From Primula veris (Eukaryota > Streptophyta > Magnoliopsida > Ericales > Primulaceae): a DNA stretch of 64,000 nt. The notes below the pieces were generated by a model. That model worked only from the letters and a program-made list of their open reading frames with translations. It was not told the DNA's origin and ran no database searches. Numbering within the stretch: the first letter of the stretch is position 1; each line of letters opens with the position of its first letter. The translations under genes and the position numbers were made by a program. Below, piece by piece: positions 31,187 through 43,723 of this stretch. The stretch is from NCBI GenBank assembly GCA_963682055.1, contig OY821751.1:5890001-5954000 (forward strand), read 5' to 3'.

Positions 31187-34100
31187 TTAATCTTTCACCG
31201 ATGTTCTGAGTATCTTCACATCATGGATGGGTCTGAGTATAAAGAGAAACACACAGAAGAGATTAATAAAGTTATATACAAACAAGTGTCATCAAACTTG
31301 GTGGATACATGCAAGATTACACCTAAAACAATAACAGGATGGAATGATTTTTGCCCACTACTTTGAGTATTCAAACGTAGTGAACAGTTGAGTTTATGCC
31401 CTTAGGAGTGTGCCGGGTGCAATAAGCAAACAGAATGAGAATTTATACACCTGGGAAAAATATATTGACGAAAAGATATACCTATCTGTATTATCTGTTT
31501 GAACACTGCCGAGTCGCTTAATAATTTCCATTCCTTTGCACACTCTTCCAAATATCGTGTGCTTTCCTGGCATAGATAGAAGAAAAACAATAAAGCACTT
31601 AACCAAACTCATATTGTCAATAGCCAAATAGGCACATAGCAACCTAAGGCTAGTATATTGTATCATGACATTCTAATGCTAAATGAAATTGTCTGTTTAA
31701 AGTTTAAAACCACGCATTTTAGGGGGTATTTAATCTTTCAGCTTTTGTACATTAAACTATGAACAAATTTCAATTTAGTTGATCAACTATTAATTTATTT
31801 TTTCAGTGTACTGAAGTAACTGAACTACATTTTTTTGGTTGATCCTGTGCACCACCTTCAATGTAGTATTCCCAATTTTCACGAACTTGTTGTACATTCA
31901 ACTTACATAGATTTCAATTTTGTACCATCAACTTACACGGATTTTCAATTCCTAGGTGTACTTATGACATTTCATTGACAATTTGTTTACAGAACTGAAA
32001 AAAATTGCAAGTCATAGTTAAGGGTTTAACTGACTCAGTGTACTAAATCGACAGAAAATTGTTACTCACAAGATTGGTTTTTTTGGTGACTTATGCAGAA
32101 TAAAATAAAAGGCATAGATTGGTGTACAAAAGCACAACAAACCCCACACTGGATTGAATGGAAAAAATGGTCTCCTGACCAAACCTTAATAAACAATACT
32201 AAAGGAGACTTTGTCTTTGGGGTTGACATAAAGACTGAGCGTCATTACGCAAAGTTTGTGCGAATTAAACAGATCAATCGGAAAAAAAGAAGAAACAAAA
32301 GTATGAAAGACCATACCATCTAGCGATGGGGTTGGTGCCAAGGTAATGAAGAACTGGCTTCCATTTGAATTTGGACCTGCATTTGCCATAGAAATAATAC
32401 CAGCTCCAGTGTGTTTAAGCTTTGGTGAGATCTCATCCTCAAACTTTGCACTGCATCACATAATAAAAAAACATGGCAACTTAGTTTCTACAAATTGCAA
32501 CGAAACTTTACCAAGAGGGGGTCTCTAGTAACCGGAATAAAAAATAAAATAAAAATATCTCATCTTTGTAGTAGGATACATTCTTGAATTAAAATTCATA
32601 TATAAAGTTTTTTTAGTCTAAACTGCAAAAACTTGTGCATATATTGCTCTGTAATACTCAGTGTTCTAGAAAGAAGGCATAGGCAGCAGGCGGTAGTATA
32701 CTGCTTGAACTTTATCTAGGCTCAATAGAGTAGGCAATGTTCAATCAATAACGGTCAGAGGCGATATAAAACGGGATTAGGCGACATTAGGCGGTCAAAG
32801 ATGGCAATCGGTCAAAGGCGGCCTAATTAACTTTTTAATCCCTAAATTAAAATGGAAAAGAAAAACACGACAATCCTCGCCACTTTCTTTTGTATAAAGG
32901 TTTCTTTCGCAATATTTATTCGCAAAATAAGAGTTTTGATTTGGCGATGATCACAAAGAAATTGCAAAAGGTAATTGTTTATTTTTAAACTGGAATTTAA
33001 GCCAGGGCGCACTTAGGCGGCGCGCAATTAGGCGGTGGGTCGTGGTAAACTGCCCGCCTAGCTCGCACTTTTTAGAACACTCTAATATGATGTCAAGTAA
33101 AAGATGTGTAATTGCTGAAACTAGGTTGAATAGCAGCCTTTCATTTTAAATGACACGAGCAATTATAAATACAATATCCATCGGTAATTAAATTAAAAGA
33201 TGGTGCTCATACTAAAAAAAAACTGAAAATAAATGAATCAAAAATAAAAGGAGATACAAGAATATCCTAATTTGAAATTTACCCCTAAATTGATGAATAC
33301 TTGGTTCCTAAAATTCTGAAAAGTTCCAAGTTGAACAACTTCAATACATATTAAACAAACACTTTTGCTAAGCGGATGATTTCTAATATCAAAACCTCAA
33401 GAAATTAATTAGATATCACATCCATGAACAGTAATAAGATTCACACTTAAATGGCTTCACAGTAAAAAAAAATCTTATCTTTTCGTCTAAACTGCAACAA
33501 ATGTGTACATATATACTGCAACGTAAACACTATACTATGAATCATTAGTGTTTCAAAAGGCGGTCCAAGTGGTGATTAGGCATTAAGGGAACCTAGGTGG
33601 GACAATCGGGCTAGGCAGGAAAAAGTCGGCTTAGGCACCAGGCAGACCCTTTCCGCCTAGACCCCGCCTAGCGCCTTTTGAAACCTATAAGCTTCCAACA
33701 AAGAATAGAAAAATATTACTATGATTTCATATTAAAGAACAGAAAAAAACTAGGTTGAATAGACCACCTTTCAAATACATTACAATAGGTTATTATGTTA
33801 AAAAGAAGGTGCTCATATAGAAATCAAAAGAAATAAGTGGATAAAAGGAAAAAGAGGTACAAGAATGCAGAATGTGATAACGTACCCATAAATCGATTCT
33901 CCACCTCTTCCTGTTCCGGTAGGATCCCCACCTTGTACTATAAAATCCTGATCCAAACAAAGAACGTCAACTGCAATCAGTATGCTCGCTAAGCCTAATT
34001 TTTTTTCCTTCTAATCATACATATTTATATATAAGTGCATCAAAATTCCGCTACTTATAGAAGACGAGGTACTAGGTGAAATGAGGAGGTAACTTAACAA

Positions 34101-37100
34101 TTTCGACATGCAACAAAACACAAACAAGCTCTGCTTTTGAAAATGTCTATGTTACTTGAGTCTCACTGTAATGAATTGACTATGTTCAAAAGTGCAAGAG
34201 GGGGCCAACTAATTTCGTCGTCCATAAATAACACTTCACTCAAATTTCATAATAACCTGTGGTAATTATATATTCCTATTCACATTACTGGAACCAGAGA
34301 AACTTGCATCCTAAGGGGATTTTTGATGAGCTCTAATACTCAAAATACTCCTTTCATAAAATTTAAAGTAGCTAATAATTCAAGATAAATTAATTGAGAA
34401 CCATTACACTGATAGGCTCGGTGCAGTAATATTTCCATGTCATCTTATAAATTAAACTCTCATTCTACTAACAAGATAAAACCAATTATCATTAGCTGGT
34501 TCACAACAACTGGATTCTTACTAAGTTACTCCCTACACTGTCTACCCCGTGACTAAGTTTTGCAGAATTTAAGATATACTATTTAAATTAAAATGTTTAA
34601 TCAGTGGATACTAAAGTTAGTCTCAACCCTCCCTTGGAAGTAAGATTAGACCAACTTTTGGGAATGAAAATGTGGTGACTATTCTTCCATTAGCAAAGTC
34701 AGGAACATACAAAAGAAACCGAGTGTGTAAATGGTTGTAGTGGTTTAAATCTCAGATAATTAATTTTTCTATTACAACGTGCGCCCAGTTTTAAGTAAAT
34801 CAACTTGGAAGATAAACTTATAAGCAAAAAGCACTCTGTCTAATAAGTAGCAAGACACCAAAAAGTACCTGATTCTTTTCCAGATCAAGGCTTATATAAC
34901 ACTAAACTTTTACAACAATTTCAAACGTATAAACGGATCAGCAAAAACTTCATATATATACACACACACACGCTTGAGGACTACTTTTCATGAAGCAAAC
35001 TTTCTTCATGAGAAAACTTATCAAAAATGGCAACAACAAACTTCTTCTTTGGTAATTTTTGCCACGAAAAAGCTAAAAAGGCATCATTTTTTCCTATCTT
35101 TTCTGCTTTTACACTTTCAAAACTTCTTCCTTGGTAATTTTTTCCACGAAAAAGATAAAAAAGCTTCAATCTTTTCCTAGCTTTTCTGCTTTTTTCACTT
35201 TTTTTTACCCAAAAGCTAGCTTGTAAAAAGCCAGGAACAAAAGCATTGCCAAACAGGCACTAAATATATAGAAACAGAGAGATACATGCATTGGTAATAC
35301 GGTGAAAGTTGACATTGCCATAGTATCTTAGCAAAATTACTTAAATATTATGGCAATGATAAAACTTCTTCTTTGGTAATCCTTTCCATGAAAAAGCTAC
35401 AAAGACATCATTTTTCCTAGCTTCTCTGCTTTGACATTTTTTTTAACCCAAAAGCTAGATTTTTAAAAGCTTACAACAAAAGCAATTGCTAAAACAGGCA
35501 CTAAATATATATAAACAGAGAGATACATACATTGATGATACAGTGAAACTTGACATTATTGTCATAGTATTTTAGTAAAATTGTTTATAAATTATGGCAA
35601 TAAAGAAACTTCTTTCTTCGGTAATCTTTTTCACGAAAAAACTAAAAAAAGCGTCATCTTTCCTAGCATTTCTGCCTTTTTTTACCCAAAAGCTAGCTTT
35701 ATAAAAGCTGAGAACAAAAGCATTGTCAAACAGGCACTAAATATACTGTATATAAATAGAGTTAAAGAGAGATAGATACATTGATGATACGGTGAAACTG
35801 GACATTATCGTAGTATCTTCATGAGAGACTATCAACAATGGCAATAACAAAACTTCTTCTTTCGTATTTTTTTCCACGAAAAAGCTAAAAAGGTATCATT
35901 TTTTCCTAGATATTCTGCTTTCACACTTTTTTTAATCCAAAAGCTAGCTTTTTACAAAACTTCTTCTTTGGTAATTTTTTCCAAGAAAAAGCTAAAAAGG
36001 CATTATTTTTCCTAGCTTTTCTGCTTTCATACTTTTTTTTTATCCAAAAGTTAGCTTTTTACAAAACTTCTTTATCATAATTTTATCCACAAAAAAGCCA
36101 AAAAGGCATTATTTTTCCTAGCTTTTTACACTTTTTTCTTTACCCAAAAGCTAAGAACAAAAGCATTGCCAAACAGGCACTAAATAAATATTAAACATAT
36201 ATAAATAAAGTTACAGAGATAGAAAAATACATTGATGATACGGTGAAACTTGACATTGTCATAATATCCACGACGAGAGAGCTCGATAAAGTTCCGACAC
36301 GTCCTCGGAGCATGCTTGTAATACATCTGTAATTTCACATATACATACATACATACACACATACATAAATAAATACATTACAAAAAAAAGACAAAAACTC
36401 ACACTCATAGCTTATAATAACTTAAAAGGGTAAAAGGGTAATTTAACCTCGATGGTAAAAGAACCCATGGGAGTTTCTAGAGTGACCTCCTACGGAAGGG
36501 TAAAAGGCATCATTTTTCTAGCTTTTCTGCTTCCGCACTTTTTTTTTTACCCAAAAGCTAGCGTTTTAAAAGCATAATTTTTCCTAGCGTTTCTGCACTT
36601 TTTTGTAACTCAAAAGGTAGCTTTTTAAAAGCAAGGAACTATAGCATTGCCAAACAGGCACTAAATATAAAGAAACAGAGAGAAACGGTGGCATTGTCAT
36701 AGTATTTTAGCAAAATCATTTATATATTATGGCAACAACAAAACTTCTTCTTCGGTAATTGTTTCGACCAAAAAGCTAAAAAGGCATAATCTTTCCTAGA
36801 TTTTCTGCTTCGACTTTTTTTTTTACCCAAAAAGCTAGCTTTTTAAAAGCAAGGAACTATAGCATTGCCAAACAGGCACTAAATACATATACAAAAAACA
36901 GAGTTATAGAGAGATAGATGCATTGATGATACGGTGAAACTTGGAGCATGCTTGTAATACATCTGTAATTTGACATATACATACATAAATAAATAAATAC
37001 AATTAAAAAAAAAAAAGTACTAAAATAGATACAAACTCAGAGTCATAAGTAACTTAAAAGGTAAAAGGGTAATTGTTACCTCAATGGTAAAAAGACCCAT

Positions 37101-37462
37101 GAAAGTTTAAAGGATAAAAGGCTAATTTTTACATATACATACATACATACATACATATATAAATATTAAATATACATTAAACGAAAATAGACAAAAAATC
37201 ACACTCATAGCTTATAGTAACTTATAAGGTAAAAAGGGTAATTGTTACCTCAATAGTAAAAGGACCAATGGAAGTTTATTGGGTAATATTTACACATACA
37301 TACATACATTCATAAATATTAAATATACAGTAAAAAAAAAAAGATAAAAAAACTCAGAGTCAAAAGTAACTTAAAAAGGTAAAATAATACCTCAATGGTA
37401 AAAGGACCCATGGAGGTTTCAAGAGTCACCTCTGGTGCTCCTCCTTCTGCACTTGCCCACAT
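31187..37462 (-). CDS. CYP18-2: Cyclophilin of the PPIL1/CYP18-2 type, six exons
   Basis: Exons are 37462-37391, 36326-36231, 33947-33886, 32450-32317, 31566-31482 and 31232-31187 (TAA). All have GT/AG borders in consistent phase, giving exactly 164 residues, the length of Arabidopsis CYP18-2 and close to human PPIL1. The single cyclophilin domain carries the catalytic-site motifs: [43 protein letters not shown] and [18 protein letters not shown]. These proteins isomerise prolyl bonds and, in the PPIL1 group, associate with the spliceosome. Position 32 of exon 2 reads Asn where Lys is usual (HRIIN|DFIVQ). The 5' leader has a GA microsatellite (37467-37490). Introns 1 and 2 hold duplicated exon fragments; the Tat LTR starts 299 bases past the stop. 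Confidence 0.95.
32660..33081. mobile_element. Possible MITE in a cyclophilin intron
   Basis: Inverted ends AGTGTTCTAGAAAG and CTTTTTAGAACACT enclose about 420 bp with several TTAGGCGG and CCGCCTA motifs near the termini. A clear target duplication was not found (flanks share only TAATA). It resembles the smaller element at 33550-33684 in its GGCGG-rich ends. Confidence 0.55.
33550..33684. mobile_element. Small MITE with perfect 13-bp inverted ends
   Basis: GTTTCAAAAGGCG at the left and its exact inverse CGCCTTTTGAAAC at the right, 135 bp in all, inside intron 3 of the cyclophilin gene. No unambiguous target duplication. The interior repeats TTAGGC and GCCTAG motifs. Confidence 0.7.
34960..37300 (-). 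repeat. Tandem repeat of about 235 bp carrying pieces of cyclophilin exons
   Basis: Units contain 'gccaaacaggcactaaat' (at about 35250, 35487, 35720, 36165, 36648 and 36865), 'aaaacttcttctttggtaat' and 'acccaaaagctagcttttt'. Many units also carry the 3' end of exon 2 ('attgatgatacggtgaaac'): about 35290, 35533, 35783, the genuine exon at 36231, and 36928. Copies of the 3' end of exon 1 lie at about 36450, 37075 and 37245, each still followed by a GT on the minus strand. The exon-2 copy at about 36928-36966 is internally deleted. Confidence 0.8.
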
Positions 37463-38259
37463 CTTTAGAGAGAGAGAGAGAGAGAGAGAGGTTTTGAGAT
37501 GAATGTTAAAAGGTTAATTTCAGTAGGCTGTATTTTTCAACTTACAACAAATATTTTTTCCCCTTAAAACTAAAACCGCAATAAAAACTAAAAGTGCAAT
37601 TCAGAATTGAGATTCGATTTTTTAACTTCAAAAAATCCGTAAAAACGCACATACCGTAGATTTAATCTACGGTTTACACGATTTACAGTGTTTTCACAGA
37701 AATTTTGAAATTAAAAATTAAAATTAAAATTCTAATAATTAAAATTAAAATACTGAATATTTTTTTCAAATTAAACATAATTTTTTTTTTTAATAAAAAA
37801 ACTAAATGCCTTATTTTTAAAATTTGACATATTATAAATTACCAATATTCTAACAATCTTTCAAAATAAACACAAAATTTACACAAATTTACAAAAAAAA
37901 AGTTGATTTGATAAATTTTATGTTTTTGGTTCATGTTATATTTTTGTCAAGTGTATAAGTTGATATTTATTGAATCATTAACTAAATCGTCAATTTTTGT
38001 GAAGTACCTTTGGTTTGTTTTTAACACTTGTATAACGCAATATGAAACATTAACTAAGTCGTCAATTTGGTGTTAATCGTCAATTTTCTTGAATGAAACA
38101 ATCATAAATTATATAAATTTCATAAAAGAAATTAACTCAATATGCAAACATGAAATAAATTTCATAAAACAAATTTATTAAACATTTGTTTACATCATAT
38201 AAATTTACAACAACTTGGAAAAAATAGTAATTTACATCAAATTAAAAATAAAAAACTGA

Positions 38260-39207
38260 TTATGGACTTAGGTCTATAGCTTCTTCTTCATTTGCTTTTT
38301 GCTTTCCCGATTGCTTTTCCAGCGCCATATATAACTTGAAATTTGGTCGAAAAAGTTCCTTCCATGGCGCAGCTGTCTCAGTGCGTGTTTGTTCCCACCG
38401 TGCTATAATTCCTGGTATTGGGAAGATCCCTTCTTCTTTAGGAATAACCTGAGCATAGTGACAACTGTTGACGAACACCATTACAGTCGGGATGTAATAT
38501 GTCGTTCCCCGAGGCGGACCAGTATAAAGAGGTAAAAAAGTACTGTTCCACACGTTTACCCCTCCATCATTATTTTGCCATAAGGACAACAATACAATTG
38601 GAATATTGTAATGAGAAGCAATTAAAAACCCATAAGACGGAAATCTCATCCATTTGTCAGAAGGTGCGGGATTTGTAGCATGATAAAAATTTAAACTTGA
38701 TAAAATATAATCATACCGGTAAGCTTCAAAGCCAAGATTCTCAAACAGCTCATAATAAACACCTTTCATCTGCTGCAGCTCTTGAAACAACTCACATCTT
38801 ACCGCATACCAATCATCTTCCTCATGTTGTTTACCCGTCACATTTGCAAGTACCCGGAACCCACAGTTACCATCCCCACGCACATCATAAACCGTTTCGA
38901 TGTAACTATGTAACATGACCCATATTTGGTCACTGTACAGGAAGGTTGGTCTATTGGGGGTGGGTTTAGGGTTCTGGTTTTGCGGCCTCCTAGTTGGGTT
39001 TACCCTTACCTCCGGTGTTTCATCCGCCTTACCTTTGCCCTTGTCCCTACTAGCACCAGCACTCTGTTCCTCCACATACTCCCATCCCGACTTATCTCTC
39101 TTACTAGATTTGTCTCCTTTTCTAGGTCTCCCCCTATTTACTCTCACTTCGGGGTCACTGATGGATGTTCTGGCTGGTACGGTTATCTCTCGGAGTTGTG
39201 TTTTCAT
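38260..39207 (-). CDS. OTU-type cysteine protease, left arm
   Basis: 315 residues from ATG to TAA. The first ~90 residues are basic and disordered (SISDPEVRVNRGRPRKGDK). The OTU domain follows with the catalytic Asp112 and Cys115 in DVRGDGNCGFRVL and the catalytic His250 in NSCHYAQV. OTU proteases remove ubiquitin or related chains. In plants such domains also occur as parts of Mutator-like transposons, and the inverted-repeat setting favours that here. The frame is open upstream of the ATG for about 37 codons (VEGDLEEFKSVYASKTN), so the protein may once have been longer. All three catalytic residues are kept. Confidence 0.75.
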   Translation of the reverse strand: MKTQLREITVPARTSISDPEVRVNRGRPRKGDKSSKRDKSGWEYVEEQSAGASRDKGKGKADETPEVRVNPTRRPQNQNPKPTPNRPTFLYSDQIWVMLHSYIETVYDVRGDGNCGFRVLANVTGKQHEEDDWYAVRCELFQELQQMKGVYYELFENLGFEAYRYDYILSSLNFYHATNPAPSDKWMRFPSYGFLIASHYNIPIVLLSLWQNNDGGVNVWNSTFLPLYTGPPRGTTYYIPTVMVFVNSCHYAQVIPKEEGIFPIPGIIARWEQTRTETAAPWKELFRPNFKLYMALEKQSGKQKANEEEAIDLSP

Positions 39208-39676
39208 ACGCCGTTTTTCAACATTAGTTTTGCTAGCATAAACACTTTTAAACTCTTCTAGATCACCCTCTACCCCATAATCATCGGTGTTCCCATTATC
39301 ATCAATTACGTCTAATTTTTTCTAGAATGGATGAATATATTCTAGAGGAAGAGTCTTTCCGAATAAAATATGTTCACTCATAATATGATGACAAGGTAAA
39401 CCGTGAGACAATTTGAAATTGTCTCAATATGTTCACTCATAATATGTTCACTCCTAGTTTTGCGGTTTCAAATTGTCTCACGGTTTACCTTGTCATCATA
39501 TTATGAGTGAACATATTTTATTCGGGAAGCCTCTTCTTCTACAATATATTCATCCATTCTAGAAAAAATTAGACGTAATTGATGATAATGGGAACACCGA
39601 TGATTATGGGGTAGAGGGTGATCTAGAAGAGTTTAAAAGTGTTTATGCTAGCAAAACTAATGTTGAAAAACGGCGT

Positions 39677-40624
39677 ATGAAAACACAACTCCGAGAGATA
39701 ACCATACCAGCCAGAACATCCATCAGTGACCCCGAAGTGAGAGTAAATAGGGGGAGACCTAGAAAAGGAGACAAATCTAGTAAGAGAGATAAGTCGGGAT
39801 GGGAGTATGTGGAGGAACAGAGTGCTGGTGCTAGTAGGGACAAGGGCAAAGGTAAGACGGATGAAACACCGGAGGTAAGGGTAAACCCAACTAGGAGGCC
39901 GCGAAACCAGAACCCTAAACCCACCCCCAATAGACCAACCTTCCTGTACAGTGACCAAATATGGGTCATGTTACATAGTTACATCGAAACGGTTTATGAT
40001 GTGCGTGGGGATGGTAACTGTGGGTTCCGGGTACTTGCAAATGTGACGGGTAAACAACATGAGGAAGATGATTGGTATGCGGTAAGATGTGAGTTGTTTC
40101 AAGAGCTGCAGCAGATGAAAGGTGTTTATTATGAGCTGTTTGAGAATCTTGGCTTTGAAGCTTACCGGTATGATTATATTTTATCAAGTTTAAATTTTTA
40201 TCATGCTACAAATCCCGCACCTTCTGACAAATGGATGAGATTTCCGTCTTATGGGTTTTTAATTGCTTCTCATTACAATATTCCAATTGTATTGTTGTCC
40301 TTATGGCAAAATAATGATGGAGGGGTAAACGTGTGGAACAGTACTTTTTTACCTCTTTATACTGGTCCGCCTCGGGGAACGACATATTACATCCCGACTG
40401 TAATGGTGTTCGTCAACAGTTGTCACTATGCTCAGGTTATTCCTAAAGAAGAAGGGATCTTCCCAATACCAGGAATTATAGCACGGTGGGAACAAACACG
40501 CACTGAGACAGCTGCGCCATGGAAGGAACTTTTTCGACCAAATTTCAAGTTATATATGGCGCTGGAAAAGCAATCGGGAAAGCAAAAAGCAAATGAAGAA
40601 GAAGCTATAGACCTAAGTCCATAA
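39677..40624 (+). CDS. OTU-type cysteine protease, right arm
   Basis: Mirror copy of the left-arm gene, also open over 315 residues. It differs at three sites (Ile for Val near residue 10, Thr for Ala at 61, Arg for Gln at 76). Catalytic Asp112, Cys115 and His250 are all present. With both frames intact and diverging from one spacer, transcripts from the two arms would be fully complementary. The two upstream regions face each other across the 47-bp spacer. Confidence 0.75.
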   Translation: MKTQLREITIPARTSISDPEVRVNRGRPRKGDKSSKRDKSGWEYVEEQSAGASRDKGKGKTDETPEVRVNPTRRPRNQNPKPTPNRPTFLYSDQIWVMLHSYIETVYDVRGDGNCGFRVLANVTGKQHEEDDWYAVRCELFQELQQMKGVYYELFENLGFEAYRYDYILSSLNFYHATNPAPSDKWMRFPSYGFLIASHYNIPIVLLSLWQNNDGGVNVWNSTFLPLYTGPPRGTTYYIPTVMVFVNSCHYAQVIPKEEGIFPIPGIIARWEQTRTETAAPWKELFRPNFKLYMALEKQSGKQKANEEEAIDLSP

Positions 40625-41198
40625 TCAGTTTTTTATTTTTAATTTGATGTAAATTACTATTTTTTCCAAGTTGTTGTAAATTTATATGATGTAAACAAAT
40701 GTTTAATAAATTTGTTTTATGAAATTTATTTCATGTTTGCATATTGAGTTAATTTCTTTTATGAAATTTATATAATTTATGATTGTTTCATTCAAGAAAA
40801 TTGACGATTGACACCAAATTGACGACTTAGTTAATGTTTCATATTGCGTTATACAAGTGTTAAAAACAAACCAAAAAAACTTCATAAAAATTGACGATTT
40901 AGTTAATGATTCAATAAATATCAACTTATACACTTGACAAAAATATAACATGAACCTAAAACATAAAATTTATCAAATCAACTTTTTTTTTTCTAAATTT
41001 GTGTAAATTTTGTGTTTATTTTGAAAGATTGTTAGAATTTTGGTAATTTATTTTATGTCAAATTTTAAAAATAAGGCATTTAGCTTTTTTATTAAAAAAA
41101 TCATGTTTAATTTGAAAAAAATATTAAGTATTTTAATTTTAATTGTTAAAATTGACCAAATTTATTTTATGTAATTTTTTTTTATGAAAAAACGCTGT

Positions 41199-41345
41199 AA
41201 ACAGTAGATTTAATCTACGGTTTACAGTTAATCACTGTAAACCGTAGATTAAATTTACGGTCTACAGTCAATGACTGTAAACCGTAGATTTAATCTACGG
41301 TTTACAGTGAAATACTGTAGACCGTAGATTAAATCTACTGTCTGT
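41199..41345. repeat. Run of four palindromic units in the right arm
   Basis: Four units of the form CTGTAAACCGTAGATT-AATCTACGGTTTACAG, each itself nearly palindromic, are separated by 5-10 bases. The left arm has only one such unit (about 37655-37692), so the motif was amplified in one arm only. Confidence 0.8.
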
Positions 41346-41867
41346 GCGTTTTTTCAGAATATTTGCAGTTTAAACATCCATCTCTTCAGAATTACGATTT
41401 GTAATTCTCATTTACGGTTTTGACGTTAAAACATATTGTTTACAGTCGAAAAATACAGTATATAAGTCTACTATACTAATACTAAAGTTTTTGCAATTTT
41501 CCTTTGTTTCTGGAACAAAAATATTTTGTTTGGACTTTTTAGTTTAGATCCGTTGGCATTTGGTCATGTTTGTAAGTTAAGTTTTGCTTGTGTTATGCTT
41601 TTTTTTTCCTATGTTATTTTTTTTGATTGTTTTTAAATCAACGTTTTATTTTATTTCTAAAGTGTTTGTTCAAAAAAATCTGTAAAATTTTACTTTTTAT
41701 ATATTTTTAGGTATTTATTAATATTACTATCTTATAAATTGTCAAAACAAATAATAAATACTCAAAAAAATATAGAAAGTCAAAAATTACAGATTTATTT
41801 TGAACAAACACTTTAGAAATAAAATAAAACGTTTATTTAAGAAAAAAATTAAAAAAAATTACGAATA

Positions 41868-42236
41868 CCCATGGGTGGAAATAGTACAATACCATGATAA
41901 TTTTCGTGATATTATTATTGTACCGCACATGTATGGTACAATACATTACAAAATTCGAAAAACAACACACAAGTGTTTAAAGATATATAACACTTCATTT
42001 ATGAATATTTGAACAAGATTATAAACATGATCATAGTTTGTGCAACTTATTTTGTATTTTAAATGTTAAAGAATATTAATAATTATATGTGTGGTACAAT
42101 AGCATGATATAGAAAATCGATTACAATTACCGTACGTACTATATGTGCGGTAGTACCGCAAGTGCGGTATAAGTGGTACGATATGGATGATAATTACGAT
42201 TGGTTAATATATTATATTACAAAATTCCACCCCTAC
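41868..42236. mobile_element. Possible hAT-like MITE
   Basis: CATGGGTGGAAAT on the left and the inverse of TAGGGGTGGAATTTTG on the right frame about 370 bp containing many GTACCGCA/TGCGGTA pairs. A target duplication was not identified. Confidence 0.4.
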
Positions 42237-42757
42237 AAATATCTATAAAAAAAACGATAGTATAACCAAAACATGTTATTACAAACATTACCAATTGTGC
42301 GTCCATGTTTTAGCACATTAGATCTGGCTTTATAAAAGCAGAAACGACTCCATTGTATGATACGTCTATGTTTAATTGAAAACAGTTTGTATGTTCTGCT
42401 AAAACCAGTGTGATCAACTGAAACCAGTCTATGATTATATTTTAAAAAAAAAATTAACTAAAATCTTTTTGTTTTTTTTAGTAATTAAAGTATGGATTAC
42501 AATTTACAGTATACGTAAAGTTACAACAGATAAAAATTAAACAAAACTTAAACTTTATCAAAATTACAAATTTGCTCCTTAACATCTTAGAGCAAACGCA
42601 GCAGTTTTCGTACATTTTTTCTCATATTTAAAATAATTAGTATCACTTTTATATTTTTAGGGTAACAATTTAACTTTATACTTTTTTCAACTTTCCTATC
42701 AAATTTATTATCATAACTAAATATTACTGTATTTTAATATAATTCTATCAATTTTTT

Positions 42758-42910
42758 TCAACCCAAATTAATTTATCAGAACAAACACATTAAATAACTT
42801 ACAAGTTTTATCGCATTTAAAGTAAAAATTACACTTTTACAACTTATAAGGAAACGTTTTGGTTTATACAAATTATCAGTTTTTTTTATAAATTTCTCTA
42901 TCACAAATTA
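42758..42910. repeat. Empty-site copy of the repeat hit by the Harbinger element
   Basis: The sequence matches 12137-12168 joined directly to 13442-13560, with a single TAA (42791-42793) where the other copy has the 1.27-kb insertion between two TAA. Shared text includes ACCCAAATTAATTTA and GAAACGTTTTGGTTTATACA. Confidence 0.85.
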
Positions 42911-43285
42911 TCAGTTCGATAACTTTCTTTTTTATCCTAAATTGTAATCATGTAGAAGTTTTAGGGCCAATTCTGACGGCGCGAAATCGTGGTATCCCTG
43001 ATATTTTCACCCTCATCGAAAACCCGAGCCTACGAGAAAAATTTAAAAGTACAAGTCGTAGTGAACCTGAATACTAAGAGTTCAGATTATCGTTTTGAAG
43101 TCCAATCTAAAAGGTGTCATTAGAAAAGTACTTGTACATGACCGCCTCTTTGTTGTTTGAACATGATCAAATACTATTCACTACAAGACATTGTTTATTT
43201 ATTGACAAATGATCCGTTGGTATTATAACATACTTGCTGTCACTACATGAAAAAGTTAAGATAATATCAATTTATCTTTTGAAAA

Positions 43286-43374
43286 CTGATGGTAAAGTGA
43301 GTGTCACTAAATTTTAGCAACAATTTAACAATAAAAATTGTTGCTAAATTTAACGACACTCACTTTACCATCAG
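43286..43374. repeat. Inverted repeat, about 38-bp arms
   Basis: ACTGATGGTAAAGTGAGTGTC and its inverse ending CATCAGT enclose a short AT loop. A CACTACATGAAAAA sequence at about 43246 resembles a CACTA terminus, but no matching right end was found. Confidence 0.6.
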
Positions 43375-43723
43375 TTTAGCAACATACGTTCTGATGGTAA
43401 GCTGACATTATTTTACAGTATGTGTTTGTGACTAAATTGGTAATAAAATTAGTAACATAATTTTGTTTCTATTCTGTTACAAATTTAGCCACAAATACGT
43501 CAGAGCAACAAGAGAGCATTTGTTACTCTTGAGGCATCTTTATTTCTTCAGTTTCATAAACAAAGTGGAGAGTTGTATTAAATGGTCACCACAACATGTT
43601 TTTGGAGGTTATGGTGGATTAGATCGAGCTAAGAAAAGGGAAGTTGTTTATGCATCCGTTTAATGATTAGGGGAATAAAGTCCTTAGTGTTTAGCAAAAT
43701 GAATTAAATAATTGTTTGCATTA

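Larger units (their letters stand above)
37528..41458. mobile_element. Foldback element with two inverted OTU-protease genes
   Basis: Two arms (37528-39418 and 39466-41458) are inverted copies about a 47-bp spacer; positions pair as x and 78884 minus x across the coding region without indels. Outer ends are CTGTATTTTTCAACTTACAA and the inverse of CTGTATTTTTCGACTGTAAA. Long inverted repeats and a captured OTU gene suggest a Mutator-like element. No transposase and no clear 9-bp target duplication were found. The two coding arms differ at only three residues out of 315. Confidence 0.85.

Noticed and set aside
38697..40187. Reverse-strand frames across the OTU genes
   Set aside because: Mirror-image shadows of the OTU-domain frames, which alone keep a recognised catalytic triad.
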